Of a DNA stretch of 64,000 nt, positions 36,131-43,464 are shown piece after piece. Below the pieces are notes generated by a model, which saw nothing but the letters and a program-made list of their open reading frames with translations, was not told the origin of the DNA and ran no database searches. The DNA comes from Allocoprococcus sp004560705 (GTDB taxonomy: Bacteria; Bacillota; Clostridia; Lachnospirales; Lachnospiraceae): assembly GCF_052065755.1 (NCBI RefSeq), contig NZ_JBQHTK010000004.1, positions 62,001-126,000 of the forward strand, in the 5' to 3' direction. Every line of letters starts with the position of its first letter. Position 1 is the stretch's first letter. The position numbers and the translations under genes are program-made.

Positions 36131-36553
36131 TTAATTCAGAATCTGGCAGCCTTCCATGTTCACATCACCGAGCTGTTCATTTGTAGCGCTGATGCTGATA
36201 TAGAAATCGATATTGTTGTCTTTAGAAATCTTTTTCAGTTTTTCAATAAAAGCAGGAATATTTTCAAGAGCGATATTAGCATGTTTTAAAATACCGTCAA
36301 TGAAAATTGCCTGAATATCGTGGTCTGCACTTGTCATACCGTAAATGAATCCCAGGTATTCATCGATGTTCGTGATTACATCGTAATCATCCATGCAGAT
36401 AGCGCGGATGTTGAAAGATAAGCTGTATGTATCGCGATGGCTCTTCTTGATAAAAAATACATGTCCGTCGCAACCTTTCACCAGTTCATTCGCACGCTCG
36501 ATCATCTGCTGTGTTTTTCCACTACCCTTTGGGCCTGTTAATAAATTTACCAT
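36131..36553 (-). CDS. Small P-loop NTPase-like protein
   Basis: A 140-residue protein with an N-terminal Walker A motif, LLTGPKGSGKTQQMIERAN, and a possible Walker B, AIFIDGILKHA. The Walker A and small size recall thymidine-kinase or RecA-like cores, but the zinc-binding and lasso elements of thymidine kinase are not seen. Similar clostridial ORFs are often loosely labelled PilT-like, which I do not consider supported. It is a single-gene unit with its own promoter and terminator, divergent from the CobW-like pair. Function unknown. Confidence 0.75.
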   Translation of the reverse strand: MVNLLTGPKGSGKTQQMIERANELVKGCDGHVFFIKKSHRDTYSLSFNIRAICMDDYDVITNIDEYLGFIYGMTSADHDIQAIFIDGILKHANIALENIPAFIEKLKKISKDNNIDFYISISATNEQLGDVNMEGCQILN

Positions 36554-36615
36554 ATCTACAAGTCTCCTTTTTACGTATATTTTGTACTAAAAATGGTACT
36601 CTTTCTCTTGGAACC

Positions 36616-36644
36616 ATTATACACTAATCACAAAGGATAAACAA
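36616..36644 (-). promoter_or_regulatory. Sigma-A promoter for the small P-loop gene
   Basis: On the - strand: TTGTTT (36639-36644), 17 bases, TATAAT (36616-36621). It stands back to back with the CobW-pair promoter, whose -35 begins 11 bases away. Confidence 0.7.
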
Positions 36645-36654
36645 CCCCATTTAT

Positions 36655-36683
36655 TTGCAACTTTTTAGGAAGTGTGATACAAT
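36655..36683 (+). promoter_or_regulatory. Sigma-A promoter for the CobW-like pair
   Basis: TTGCAA at 36655-36660, 17 bases, TACAAT at 36678-36683. The start codon is at 36726. I looked for a Zur-type palindrome around it and saw none that is clear. Confidence 0.7.
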
Positions 36684-36725
36684 TAGCCATGCAGACGTAA
36701 AGATCGATTGAAAAGAGGATGAAAA

Positions 36726-37823
36726 ATGACAAAAGTAGATATTATTTCAGGTTTTTTAGGTGCAGGTAAAACAACATTTATAAAAAAGCTGATCGAGGAG
36801 GTGTTTCCCGGAGAGAAGCTGGTTCTGATTGAAAACGAATTCGGCGAGATCGGTATCGACGGCGGTTTTCTTAAAGATGCAGGAGTTGAGATCACAGAAA
36901 TGAATTCAGGATGCATCTGTTGTACACTGGTCGGGGATTTCAGCAAAGCACTTCAGAAAGTTCTTACAGAGTATCAGCCGGACAGAGTGATCATCGAACC
37001 ATCCGGAGTCGGAAAACTGTCTGACGTAGTAAAGGCTATTGAAGGTGTCAAAGAAGAGGCAGATATTGAGATCGATGGCCGGATCACGGTTGTGGACGGG
37101 AAAAAGGCAAAGATTTATATGAAGAATTTCGGAGAATTCTTCGAAAATCAGGTGGAGCATGCATCCACGATCGTAATCAGCAGAACACAGATGATGAAGG
37201 ATGAAAAGATTGAAGAATGTGTTCATATTTTGAGAGAGAAGAATCCGGATGCGGCCATTATTTCAACACCGTGGGAAGAACTTGGAAAAGAAGCAGTACA
37301 GCGCGCATTGGAGCATGGTGCCGAGATTGAAGGCATTCTGGAAGAACACCATCACCATGAAGAGGAAGAATGTTGCGATCACGAGCATCATCACCACCAT
37401 CATGAAGAGGAGGAATGCTGTGATCACGAGCATCATCACCATCATCACGATGAGGAGTGTTGTGACCATGACCATCATCATGACCATGGTCCGGATTGCA
37501 CTTGCGGATGCCACGATCATCATGATCACCATGGACATCACCATGCGGATGAAGTATTTACAAGCTGGGGCAAAGAAACAGCTCACAAATATATCGAGGA
37601 TGAACTTGATTTTATCCTGAAAGCATTGACAGAGACGGAAGCTTACGGAACGATTCTTCGCGCAAAAGGCATTATTCAGATGGAAGACGGTTCATGGAAG
37701 CAGTTTGATATGGTTCCGGAGGAATTTGAGATCCGTGCAGGACAGGCTGATTATACAGGCCGCCTTTGCGTGATTGGAACAGATCTGAAGGAAGACGAGC
37801 TTATGAAGCTGTTCCATATTTAG
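36726..37823 (+). CDS. CobW/P47K-family GTPase with His/Cys-rich metal-binding repeat
   Basis: GTP-dependent metal chaperone candidate. The 365-residue protein has the P-loop GFLGAGKTTFIKKL, the ENEFGEIGIDG motif, the CxCC metal site in NSGCICCTLVGDFSKAL and the IIEPSGVGKLSDVV motif. Residues about 207-275 form a very His-rich tract built from repeats of the pattern E-E-E-C-C-D-H-E-H followed by His runs, then DCTCGC and more His. The C-terminal COG0523 domain follows (WGKETAHKYIEDELDFIL). The family includes zinc chaperones, nitrile-hydratase activators and CobW. Because this organism uses the anaerobic corrin pathway, a cobaltochelatase role is unlikely; zinc or nickel/cobalt storage or delivery is more plausible. 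It is 16 bases upstream of a second CobW-like gene. Confidence 0.9.
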   Translation: MTKVDIISGFLGAGKTTFIKKLIEEVFPGEKLVLIENEFGEIGIDGGFLKDAGVEITEMNSGCICCTLVGDFSKALQKVLTEYQPDRVIIEPSGVGKLSDVVKAIEGVKEEADIEIDGRITVVDGKKAKIYMKNFGEFFENQVEHASTIVISRTQMMKDEKIEECVHILREKNPDAAIISTPWEELGKEAVQRALEHGAEIEGILEEHHHHEEEECCDHEHHHHHHEEEECCDHEHHHHHHDEECCDHDHHHDHGPDCTCGCHDHHDHHGHHHADEVFTSWGKETAHKYIEDELDFILKALTETEAYGTILRAKGIIQMEDGSWKQFDMVPEEFEIRAGQADYTGRLCVIGTDLKEDELMKLFHI

Positions 37824-37839
37824 ACCGGAGGTGGGAAAG

Positions 37840-38778
37840 ATGATGACACCGGTTTATATCTGTACAGGATTTCTGGACAGCGGCAAAACGACTTTCGTGA
37901 AGGATACCCTCATGAAGCAGGAATGGATCGAAGATGGGCCGACACTTCTTTTACAGTGCGAAGAGGGTGAAGAAGAGTACTCAGAGAGTTATCTGGATGA
38001 AAATGGTATGTTTCTCCTTGAAATAGAGGAACGGGAGCAATTGAACGGGGATTTCTTTGATAATTGTGAACGCACGTATCACCCGGCGCAGGTTGTCATT
38101 GAGTACAATGGTACATGGGATCTTCAGGAGATCATGGACGAGGAATATCCGGAAAACTGGGAAATCCAGGGCGTTTATTCTACGGTAAATGGCGAAACGC
38201 TGGATATGTATCTGAAAAATATGCGCAATATGCTGATGAGCCAGCTCACCGAATCGGAGCTGATCGTCATCAACCGCTGTGGAGAAGGGACAGACCGGTC
38301 TGCATTTCGAAGAGCATTGAAGATCCAGAACCCGCAGGCACAGCTGATCTTTGAGGATGAAGACGGACAGATCATCCCCCAGACGGAAGAAGACCTTCCA
38401 TTTGATATCAAAGCGGATGAGATTGAGGTCGATGATGTGGATTTCGGAACCTGGTATGTGGATGCGTATGAGCATCCAGAGCATTATCTGCACAAAGAGA
38501 TCACATTTCTGGCGCAGACGTTCCGACCGAAAGGAATGCCGGATAACCTAATGATTCCGGGAAGACAGATCATGACCTGCTGTGCGGACGATGTGAGATT
38601 TTATGGGTATCCGTGCAAAATATCCGGAAAACTGCAGTTTGAACAGAGAGGATGGGCTCGGATCAAGGCGCGTTTTGAATATGAATCTGTACGAAGATTT
38701 GCTCCGAAACAGCCGGTACTTTATCTGTTGGAGATGGAAAAAGCTCAAAAGCCGGAAGAAGTAGTAGTCTATCTTTAA
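37840..38778 (+). CDS. Divergent CobW-like GTPase fused to a TIGR03943/YcgQ-like domain
   Basis: The 312-residue protein begins with a CobW-type P-loop (CTGFLDSGKTTFVKDTLM) and the layout of the GTPase domain. It lacks the CxCC metal motif, and the base-specificity motif reads INRCG instead of NKxD. From about residue 225 it changes to a region with EITFLAQTFRPKGMP, the pair of Cys in GRQIMTCCADDVRFYGYP and GWARIKARFEYE. This reads like the conserved half of TIGR03943 (DUF1980, YcgQ) proteins, whose genes often sit beside a permease and a CobW GTPase. ATG 37840 follows GGAGG at about 37827-37832. The pair may act together in metal handling. The domain match is by eye only. Confidence 0.75.
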   Translation: MMTPVYICTGFLDSGKTTFVKDTLMKQEWIEDGPTLLLQCEEGEEEYSESYLDENGMFLLEIEEREQLNGDFFDNCERTYHPAQVVIEYNGTWDLQEIMDEEYPENWEIQGVYSTVNGETLDMYLKNMRNMLMSQLTESELIVINRCGEGTDRSAFRRALKIQNPQAQLIFEDEDGQIIPQTEEDLPFDIKADEIEVDDVDFGTWYVDAYEHPEHYLHKEITFLAQTFRPKGMPDNLMIPGRQIMTCCADDVRFYGYPCKISGKLQFEQRGWARIKARFEYESVRRFAPKQPVLYLLEMEKAQKPEEVVVYL

Positions 38779-38789
38779 CTGAGGTGAAA

Positions 38790-40628
38790 ATGACAAAAAC
38801 AGAAGAAAAATATCAGATTTTAAAACAATATTTTGGATATGAAGATTTCCGCCCCGGACAGGAGAAGCTGATCGACAGCATCCTGTCCGGGCGGGATGTG
38901 CTCGGAATCCTTCCAACCGGAGCAGGAAAATCACTCTGCTTTCAGATTCCGGCACTTATTATGGAAGGAATCACTCTTGTAATCTCGCCGCTGATCTCAC
39001 TTATGAAGGATCAGGTGGCATCTCTTAATCAAGTCGGAATTCATGCAGCATTCCTCAACAGTTCCCTTACATATGGACAATATCAAAAAGCACTCGCGTT
39101 TGCGGCAGAAGGACGATATAAGATTATCTATGTAGCACCGGAAAGGCTGGAGACTGCAGAGTTTTTAAGTTTTGCACTGCATGCAAAGATTTCAATGGTG
39201 GCTGTGGATGAAGCACACTGCGTATCCCAGTGGGGACAGGATTTCAGGCCCAGTTATCTTAAGATCACCGATTTTGTGGACAAGCTTCCGGTGCGCCCGG
39301 TCATCAGTGCATTTACCGCTACTGCGACGAAAGAAGTCCGTGAGGATATGATCGATATTCTGATGCTGAGGGATCCGGTACTGGTGACAACAGGTTACGA
39401 CCGGCCGAATCTCTATCTCGGGGTACAGACACCAAAGGATAAATACAGTGCCCTGAAACAATTTGTGGAAATGCATCCGGGACAGTGCGGGATCATTTAC
39501 TGTCTGACCAGAAAGCTGGTGGAGGAAGTGTGTGTCCGCCTGGAGGACGACGGATTTTCGGTGACCCGTTATCATGCGGGACTTTCCGATAAGGAAAGAC
39601 GTGAGAATCAGGACGATTTTATCTATGACCGGAAGCAGATCATTGTTGCGACCAATGCATTTGGTATGGGCATCGATAAATCCAACGTCCGTTATGTCGT
39701 GCATTATAATATGCCGAAAAATCTGGAATCCTATTATCAGGAAGTCGGACGATGTGCGCGGGATGGAGAGCCCGGAGAATGCATATTATTTTACAGCGGG
39801 CAGGATGTGGTTACAAATCAGCGGTTTATTGAATACAATCAGGATAATGAAGAACTGGATGATTTTACCCGGGCAATCGTGATGGAGCGTGACCGTGAAA
39901 GACTGAAGAAAATGACGTATTATTGTTTTACAAATGAGTGCCTGCGAGACTATATCCTTCGTTATTTCGGTGAGTATGGATCGAATTACTGTGGAAATTG
40001 TTTCAACTGCCTGAGTCAGTTTGAAACGGTCGATGTGACCGTCGAGGCGGAAAAGATTACAGAATGCGTGAAGACAAGCGGACAGAGGTATGGAATCAAT
40101 GTGATTCTGGATACCGTACACGGTGCGAACACTGCAAAGATCAGACAATATAAAATGGATAAAAATCCATGTTACGGGACTCTGGCGAAAGTACCGGCGT
40201 GGCGGCTCCGTCAGATTTTCAATCATTTATTATTGGAAGAGTATCTGACGACAACGAATGACGAATATATGCTGGTGAAGCTGACTGAAAAATCCGATTC
40301 CCTACTTGAAGGTAAAGTTTCGGTCTCCATGAAAATGGCGAAGGAACAGGAGAAAACGGAAAAGACTGCGGTGAAAAAGAAGAAAAAAACGGCTGGGGTA
40401 CTGCTTTCAAATGAACAGGAGGCACTCTTTGAAAAGCTGCGTCAGCTCAGGATGGAGATCGCAAAAGAAGAAAAAGTTCCGCCATATATTGTGTTCTCGG
40501 ATAAGACCCTGGTACATATGTGCCAGGTGAGGCCGGAAAATAAAGCGCAGATGCTTAAGGTAAGCGGTGTTGGGAAATTTAAGTATCAGAAGTATGGGGA
40601 GAGCTTTCTAGAAGTGATATTGAATTGA
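38790..40628 (+). CDS. recQ: ATP-dependent DNA helicase RecQ
   Basis: 3'-5' DNA helicase for recombination and repair. The 612-residue protein has FRPGQEKLIDSIL, GAGKSLCFQIPAL, DEAHCVSQWGQDFRPSY, SAFTATATKEVREDM, NAFGMGIDKSNVRYVVHYNMPK, QEVGRCARDGEPGEC, the zinc-binding Cys set (YCFTNECLRDYIL then YCGNCFNC), an RQC-like region and a C-terminal HRDC domain (EALFEKLRQLRMEIAKEEKVPPYIVF). ATG 38790 uses the GAGGTG site just upstream. Its stop codon overlaps the -35 box of the next promoter. Confidence 0.94.
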   Translation: MTKTEEKYQILKQYFGYEDFRPGQEKLIDSILSGRDVLGILPTGAGKSLCFQIPALIMEGITLVISPLISLMKDQVASLNQVGIHAAFLNSSLTYGQYQKALAFAAEGRYKIIYVAPERLETAEFLSFALHAKISMVAVDEAHCVSQWGQDFRPSYLKITDFVDKLPVRPVISAFTATATKEVREDMIDILMLRDPVLVTTGYDRPNLYLGVQTPKDKYSALKQFVEMHPGQCGIIYCLTRKLVEEVCVRLEDDGFSVTRYHAGLSDKERRENQDDFIYDRKQIIVATNAFGMGIDKSNVRYVVHYNMPKNLESYYQEVGRCARDGEPGECILFYSGQDVVTNQRFIEYNQDNEELDDFTRAIVMERDRERLKKMTYYCFTNECLRDYILRYFGEYGSNYCGNCFNCLSQFETVDVTVEAEKITECVKTSGQRYGINVILDTVHGANTAKIRQYKMDKNPCYGTLAKVPAWRLRQIFNHLLLEEYLTTTNDEYMLVKLTEKSDSLLEGKVSVSMKMAKEQEKTEKTAVKKKKKTAGVLLSNEQEALFEKLRQLRMEIAKEEKVPPYIVFSDKTLVHMCQVRPENKAQMLKVSGVGKFKYQKYGESFLEVILN

Positions 40629-40653
40629 CACACGTAATAATACGTAGTATAAT
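40625..40653 (+). promoter_or_regulatory. Consensus promoter with internal operator for the hicA remnant and hicB
   Basis: TTGACA at 40625-40630 and TATAAT at 40648-40653, exactly 17 bases apart, a perfect sigma-A consensus. Inside the spacer is the inverted repeat ACGTA (40632-40636) - ATAA - TACGT (40641-40645). This is a natural candidate for the operator of HicB, which in this family often represses its own operon through a ribbon-helix-helix domain. The -35 box overlaps the recQ stop codon. Confidence 0.8.
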
Positions 40654-40681
40654 TGCAAGTAAAGAAAGGAGCCACATAAGA

Positions 40682-40769
40682 ATGCCGATAACTCCCAAGG
40701 AGATGATAAGACTTCTCAAAAAGAATGGAACAGGCAATTCTAAAACAGGCGGGGATAACAGATAGATAG
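40682..40769 (+). pseudogene. hicA: hicA toxin remnant with internal deletion
   Basis: From ATG 40682 the frame reads MPITPKEMIRLLKKNG, the standard HicA N-terminus, then shifts and stops at 40763-40765 after 27 codons. In the next frame, 40728-40769 reads EQAILKQAGITDR and a stop, the standard HicA C-terminus. About 30 central codons, including the RNA-binding/catalytic His region, are missing, and the deletion is not a multiple of three. The remnant keeps a ribosome binding site (AAGGAG about 10 bases upstream) and a perfect promoter. No functional toxin can be made. Confidence 0.85.
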
Positions 40770-40790
40770 TATAAAAATGGAGGTGTCTTT

Positions 40791-41192
40791 ATGGGCAAAA
40801 TGTTTTATCCTGCGATCTTTCATCAGGAAGAAGGTGGATTCTGGGTGTCCTTTCCAGATTTGCCGGAGTGTTATACAGAGGGGAATGATATGAAACATGC
40901 TTATGAAATGGCAGTGGAAGCACTGGGGCTTGCACTTGTTAGCAGGAAAACGGAAAAAGAAATGATTCCTGAACCATCAAGTCCGGAAAACATTCATGTA
41001 GAAGATGGTGTGTTGGTTGTAATCAGTTTTGACATGATGGAATATCAGAAAAAGCATAATTCAAAAGCCGTTAAAAAGACATTGAGCATCCCTGAGTGGT
41101 TAAATGAAGAAGCTATGGCGTTGGGAATTAATTTTTCACAAGTCCTTCAGGAAGCTTTGATTCAGAGAATTCAAGCAAAGGGAAGAGGATAA
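40791..41192 (+). CDS. hicB: HicB-family antitoxin
   Basis: A 133-residue protein with an N-terminal partially degraded RNase-H-like domain (FYPAIFHQEEGGFWVSFPDLPECYTEGNDMKHAYEMAVEALGLAL), the hallmark of HicB, and a C-terminal ribbon-helix-helix-type segment (KKTLSIPEWLNEEAMALGINFSQVLQEALIQRI) that would bind DNA. It normally neutralises HicA, but the hicA next to it is a remnant, so this is an orphan antitoxin. GGAGGTG lies 6-8 bases before the start. Its last base overlaps the next gene's ATG. Confidence 0.92.
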   Translation: MGKMFYPAIFHQEEGGFWVSFPDLPECYTEGNDMKHAYEMAVEALGLALVSRKTEKEMIPEPSSPENIHVEDGVLVVISFDMMEYQKKHNSKAVKKTLSIPEWLNEEAMALGINFSQVLQEALIQRIQAKGRG

Positions 41193-41743
41193 TGTACATC
41201 ACGTATGAGATAATTAAGTCTTCAAGGAAAACAATAGCAGTGGAAGTGCGCCAGGACGGTTCTGTCCTGGTACGCGCTCCGCGGAATTGTCCACAGTCCA
41301 GAATTGACACATTTCTAAAAGAGAAACAAGCATGGGTTCTTGCCAAAGTGGAGGAACAGAAGGAGAAAGAAGCGGATTCGATGAAAATCCAGCCGCTCAG
41401 TGAAGCGGAGCAAAGATTGTATAGAGATAAAGCGAGAGAAATTTTTGAACAGAAGGTTTCCTATTATGCCCAAATGATGGGTGTCAGTTACGGAAGAATT
41501 GCGATTCGCGACCAGAAGACCAGATGGGGAAGCTGCAGTGGCGAAGGAAATCTGAACTTCAATTGGAGGCTGATATTTGCCCCGGCGGGAGTGCTGGATT
41601 ATGTAGTGGTGCATGAGCTCGCTCATCGGAAGGAAATGAATCATTCTCCACGCTTCTGGAAGGTTGTGGAAGATACCATGCCGGAATACAGGAAGTATCA
41701 GAAGTGGCTGAAGGAGAATGGGAGAGGACTTCACAGGTATTGA
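41192..41743 (+). CDS. YgjP-like M48-class metallopeptidase (DUF45)
   Basis: A 183-residue predicted zinc metalloprotease. It has the zinc motif VHELAHRKEMNHSPRFWKVVE (HExxH plus downstream His/Glu), the RWGSCSGEGNLNFNWRL segment and a C-terminal EYRKYQKWLKENG. These are the marks of the DUF45/YgjP family, for which both peptidase and nucleotide-pyrophosphatase activities have been suggested. It starts one base before the end of hicB, so it is co-transcribed with the antitoxin, although the two are not usual functional partners. Confidence 0.88.
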   Translation: MYITYEIIKSSRKTIAVEVRQDGSVLVRAPRNCPQSRIDTFLKEKQAWVLAKVEEQKEKEADSMKIQPLSEAEQRLYRDKAREIFEQKVSYYAQMMGVSYGRIAIRDQKTRWGSCSGEGNLNFNWRLIFAPAGVLDYVVVHELAHRKEMNHSPRFWKVVEDTMPEYRKYQKWLKENGRGLHRY

Positions 41744-41755
41744 TTGAAAGGATTT

Positions 41756-41884
41756 TTGGAAAATGTGATAACTGCCCTGGGAACGGCATTTATTGACAGT
41801 GCAGTTGAAATCTGCAGCTGGTTACAGTTGTTTGAGTCAGAAGAAGAGAAAGAATGTTTTATACAATTGTATACTGGATTGTAA
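41756..41884 (+). CDS. Possible small ORF of 42 residues
   Basis: TTG 41756 (or GTG 41765) opens a frame of about 42 codons ending at TAA 41882-41884: it includes NVITALGTAFIDSAVEIC and EEEKECFIQLYTGL. A GAAAGGA is 4-8 bases upstream. The composition looks protein-like, but I recognise no family; it could be a remnant, like its neighbours. The rest of the gap to 42000 contains a large inverted repeat and nothing else I can identify. Confidence 0.3.
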   Translation: MENVITALGTAFIDSAVEICSWLQLFESEEEKECFIQLYTGL

Positions 41885-41926
41885 CAAGAAATGGGAGACA
41901 TGAGGAAAAGCTGAATTAAATATAAC

Positions 41927-41972
41927 TGGATCAATCACCTGTTTGTTACTTTGAGAGATTGTGATTGATCCA
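41927..41972. terminator. Large hairpin, possible terminator
   Basis: TGGATCAATCAC (41927-41938) and GTGATTGATCCA (41961-41972) are perfect 12-base complements around a 22-base loop. No strong T-run follows on either strand, so terminator function is uncertain. It sits between the + strand DUF45 gene and the convergent peptidyl-prolyl isomerase gene. Confidence 0.5.
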
Positions 41973-41999
41973 CTTATTATCGCTCGTTACACTAGTGTT

Positions 42000-42569
42000 C
42001 TAGCAATCGTACCCCCATCTTAAGATTTCCGGCTTCGGATATTCCACCCCAAAAGTTTCAATCTCAATTTTCTTAATAAATTCATCTGTAATAGGCTGCT
42101 TAATTACAATATCAGGCCCTTCTGAATGATCGGTAATGTCACGAAGAGGAACATTTTCAATACGTTCTATTTCCTCAAACCCATCGATAACCCGTCCGAA
42201 AGCAGCAAATTTGCCTTGGAGTCTTTCCTTAACATCGTCGGATAATGTAATAAAGAATCCGCAACCATGCGCTTCTTTGCTTGCGTCACCGGCCATGCCC
42301 AGAACACCTTTTCCAAATTGAATTGGATTGTTAAATCCATTAGAAGCAAACTCCCCGTTAAGTACCAGGTCGCAGTCAGGTTCTTTTGAAAAATCATAAG
42401 TTGACTGAATGACAAAGCCCGGAACAACACGAGAAATGAGTCGATTAGTGTACATACCCTGCGTTATGCACCATATAAAACTATTTACAGTGTTTGGCGC
42501 ATATTCGGGATAGAGTTCGGCGGTAATAATTCCCTGATTCGTATATATTTTTGCAATTGGATGTTTCAT
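42000..42569 (-). CDS. Cyclophilin-type peptidyl-prolyl cis-trans isomerase
   Basis: Cytoplasmic foldase (no signal peptide). The 189-residue protein has the cyclophilin layout: TNQGIITAELYPEYAPNTVNSFIW, NRLISRVVPGFVIQ (with the catalytic-Arg position), KGVLGMAGDASKEAHGCGFFITL, and GKFAAFGRVIDGFEEIERIENV. The start at 42569 follows GAGGTGA with good spacing; an ATG 18 bases upstream would overlap that site. It is a single-gene unit on the - strand. Confidence 0.9.
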   Translation of the reverse strand: MKHPIAKIYTNQGIITAELYPEYAPNTVNSFIWCITQGMYTNRLISRVVPGFVIQSTYDFSKEPDCDLVLNGEFASNGFNNPIQFGKGVLGMAGDASKEAHGCGFFITLSDDVKERLQGKFAAFGRVIDGFEEIERIENVPLRDITDHSEGPDIVIKQPITDEFIKKIEIETFGVEYPKPEILRWGYDC

Positions 42570-42600
42570 CAGAGTCACCTCGTTCATTTATTCTGATCTT

Positions 42601-42630
42601 ATTATACTACAGAACCCCCAATAATGAAAA
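42601..42630 (-). promoter_or_regulatory. Promoter for the cyclophilin gene
   Basis: On the - strand, TTTTCA (42625-42630), an 18-base spacer and TATAAT (42601-42606), about 32 bases before the start codon. Confidence 0.5.
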
Positions 42631-42776
42631 ATAAAAAAAGATTTTATTGAGAGTAAATGGTATTATGATAAAAGTGGATAAAATCCGGAAAGGGAAAAAG
42701 CATAGTGGGATAAAGTCATTGAATGTGGCTAATAACTCTTTTGAAGGAATCTTTAGCATAAAGGAGTGAATTTCGA

Positions 42777-43133
42777 ATGTTTCAAACGAAGAAAAAGAAG
42801 ATTATCAACTATCTTAATGAGAAAAATACGGCGAATGCTGAGCTCTCACCGTTTGATCTTTTATTATCTGATTATATTAGTGGTGAACTAAAAATCAGAA
42901 TGGAAGAAATGGATATTGTAAAACCAGACATATATATTGATTGGCTTCCGGATTATAAATGTATAGGGATTCAGGGGAAGTATAAGCAATATTATGTGGA
43001 TTTACAGGTTGAGCCAACAGAGATTTCGATTGGATGTGATCCGGATGAACCGGATGAGCACACTGTATTTCCTTTAGAAAGCAGAGATCAGATGTATAAA
43101 GCAGTAAAAGATATACTGGTTTATTTGAAGTAA
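42777..43133 (+). CDS. Hypothetical protein, 118 residues
   Basis: Small soluble protein that I do not recognise. It starts MFQTKKKKIINYLNEKNTA and contains DIYIDWLPDYKCIGIQGKY and EISIGCDPDEPDEHTVFPL. The mixed alpha/beta pattern and acidic composition recall immunity-type or SUKH-like small proteins, but no motif decides this. AAAGGAG lies about 10 bases upstream. It is 25 bases from the truncated lipoprotein gene and sits in a decayed accessory segment. Confidence 0.6.
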   Translation: MFQTKKKKIINYLNEKNTANAELSPFDLLLSDYISGELKIRMEEMDIVKPDIYIDWLPDYKCIGIQGKYKQYYVDLQVEPTEISIGCDPDEPDEHTVFPLESRDQMYKAVKDILVYLK

Positions 43134-43158
43134 TGATTTTGAATGGAAGAGGCTTGTT

Positions 43159-43464
43159 ATGAAGAAATACACAATTGGTTTGATTATAATGCTATTGGCT
43201 TTGCTATCGTTAATAGGCTGCGGCAGAGACGAGAAGACAGATTATAGCGAGTATACTTTTTTCACCGATATTGATTGGTGTCGGGAGACAGAGATTGATG
43301 TAGAGCATATCTGTTTTTCTTCGGATGGCAGTTTCAGTTATTATTATGGATGCGGGAATCCTGCGAATGATTCTGATTTATGTGAGGGTTATACATATGA
43401 TGATGAAGGCAGAAACTGGGGAACAAATTCAGTGTTCTTTATGGACGGAGGTATGAGAGAATGA
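43159..43464 (+). CDS. Small lipoprotein, probably 3'-truncated
   Basis: The 101-residue ORF starts with a good lipoprotein signal (MKKYTIGLIIMLLALLSLIGC; lipobox SLIGC). The mature part, YTFFTDIDWCRETEIDVEHICFSSDGSFSYYYGCGNPANDSDLC, resembles small secreted beta-rich clostridial lipoproteins. After GYTYDDEG the sequence turns into RNWGTNSVFFMDGGMRE, which does not continue the expected strand pattern and includes the ribosome binding site of the next gene. I infer that its 3' half was lost in the same deletion that affected the neighbouring beta-galactosidase region. It overlaps that remnant by 4 bases. Confidence 0.6.
   Translation: MKKYTIGLIIMLLALLSLIGCGRDEKTDYSEYTFFTDIDWCRETEIDVEHICFSSDGSFSYYYGCGNPANDSDLCEGYTYDDEGRNWGTNSVFFMDGGMRE

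Noticed and set aside
37263..37620. Met/Ile/Thr-rich and Val/Met-rich alternative frames in the His-rich tract
   Set aside because: Frame-shifted readings of the His/Glu/Cys codon repeats; not genes.
36726..37823. CobW as a cobaltochelatase-associated protein
   Set aside because: The corrin genes in this window belong to the anaerobic, early-cobalt pathway, which does not use CobNST, and the gene is 17 kb away from them.
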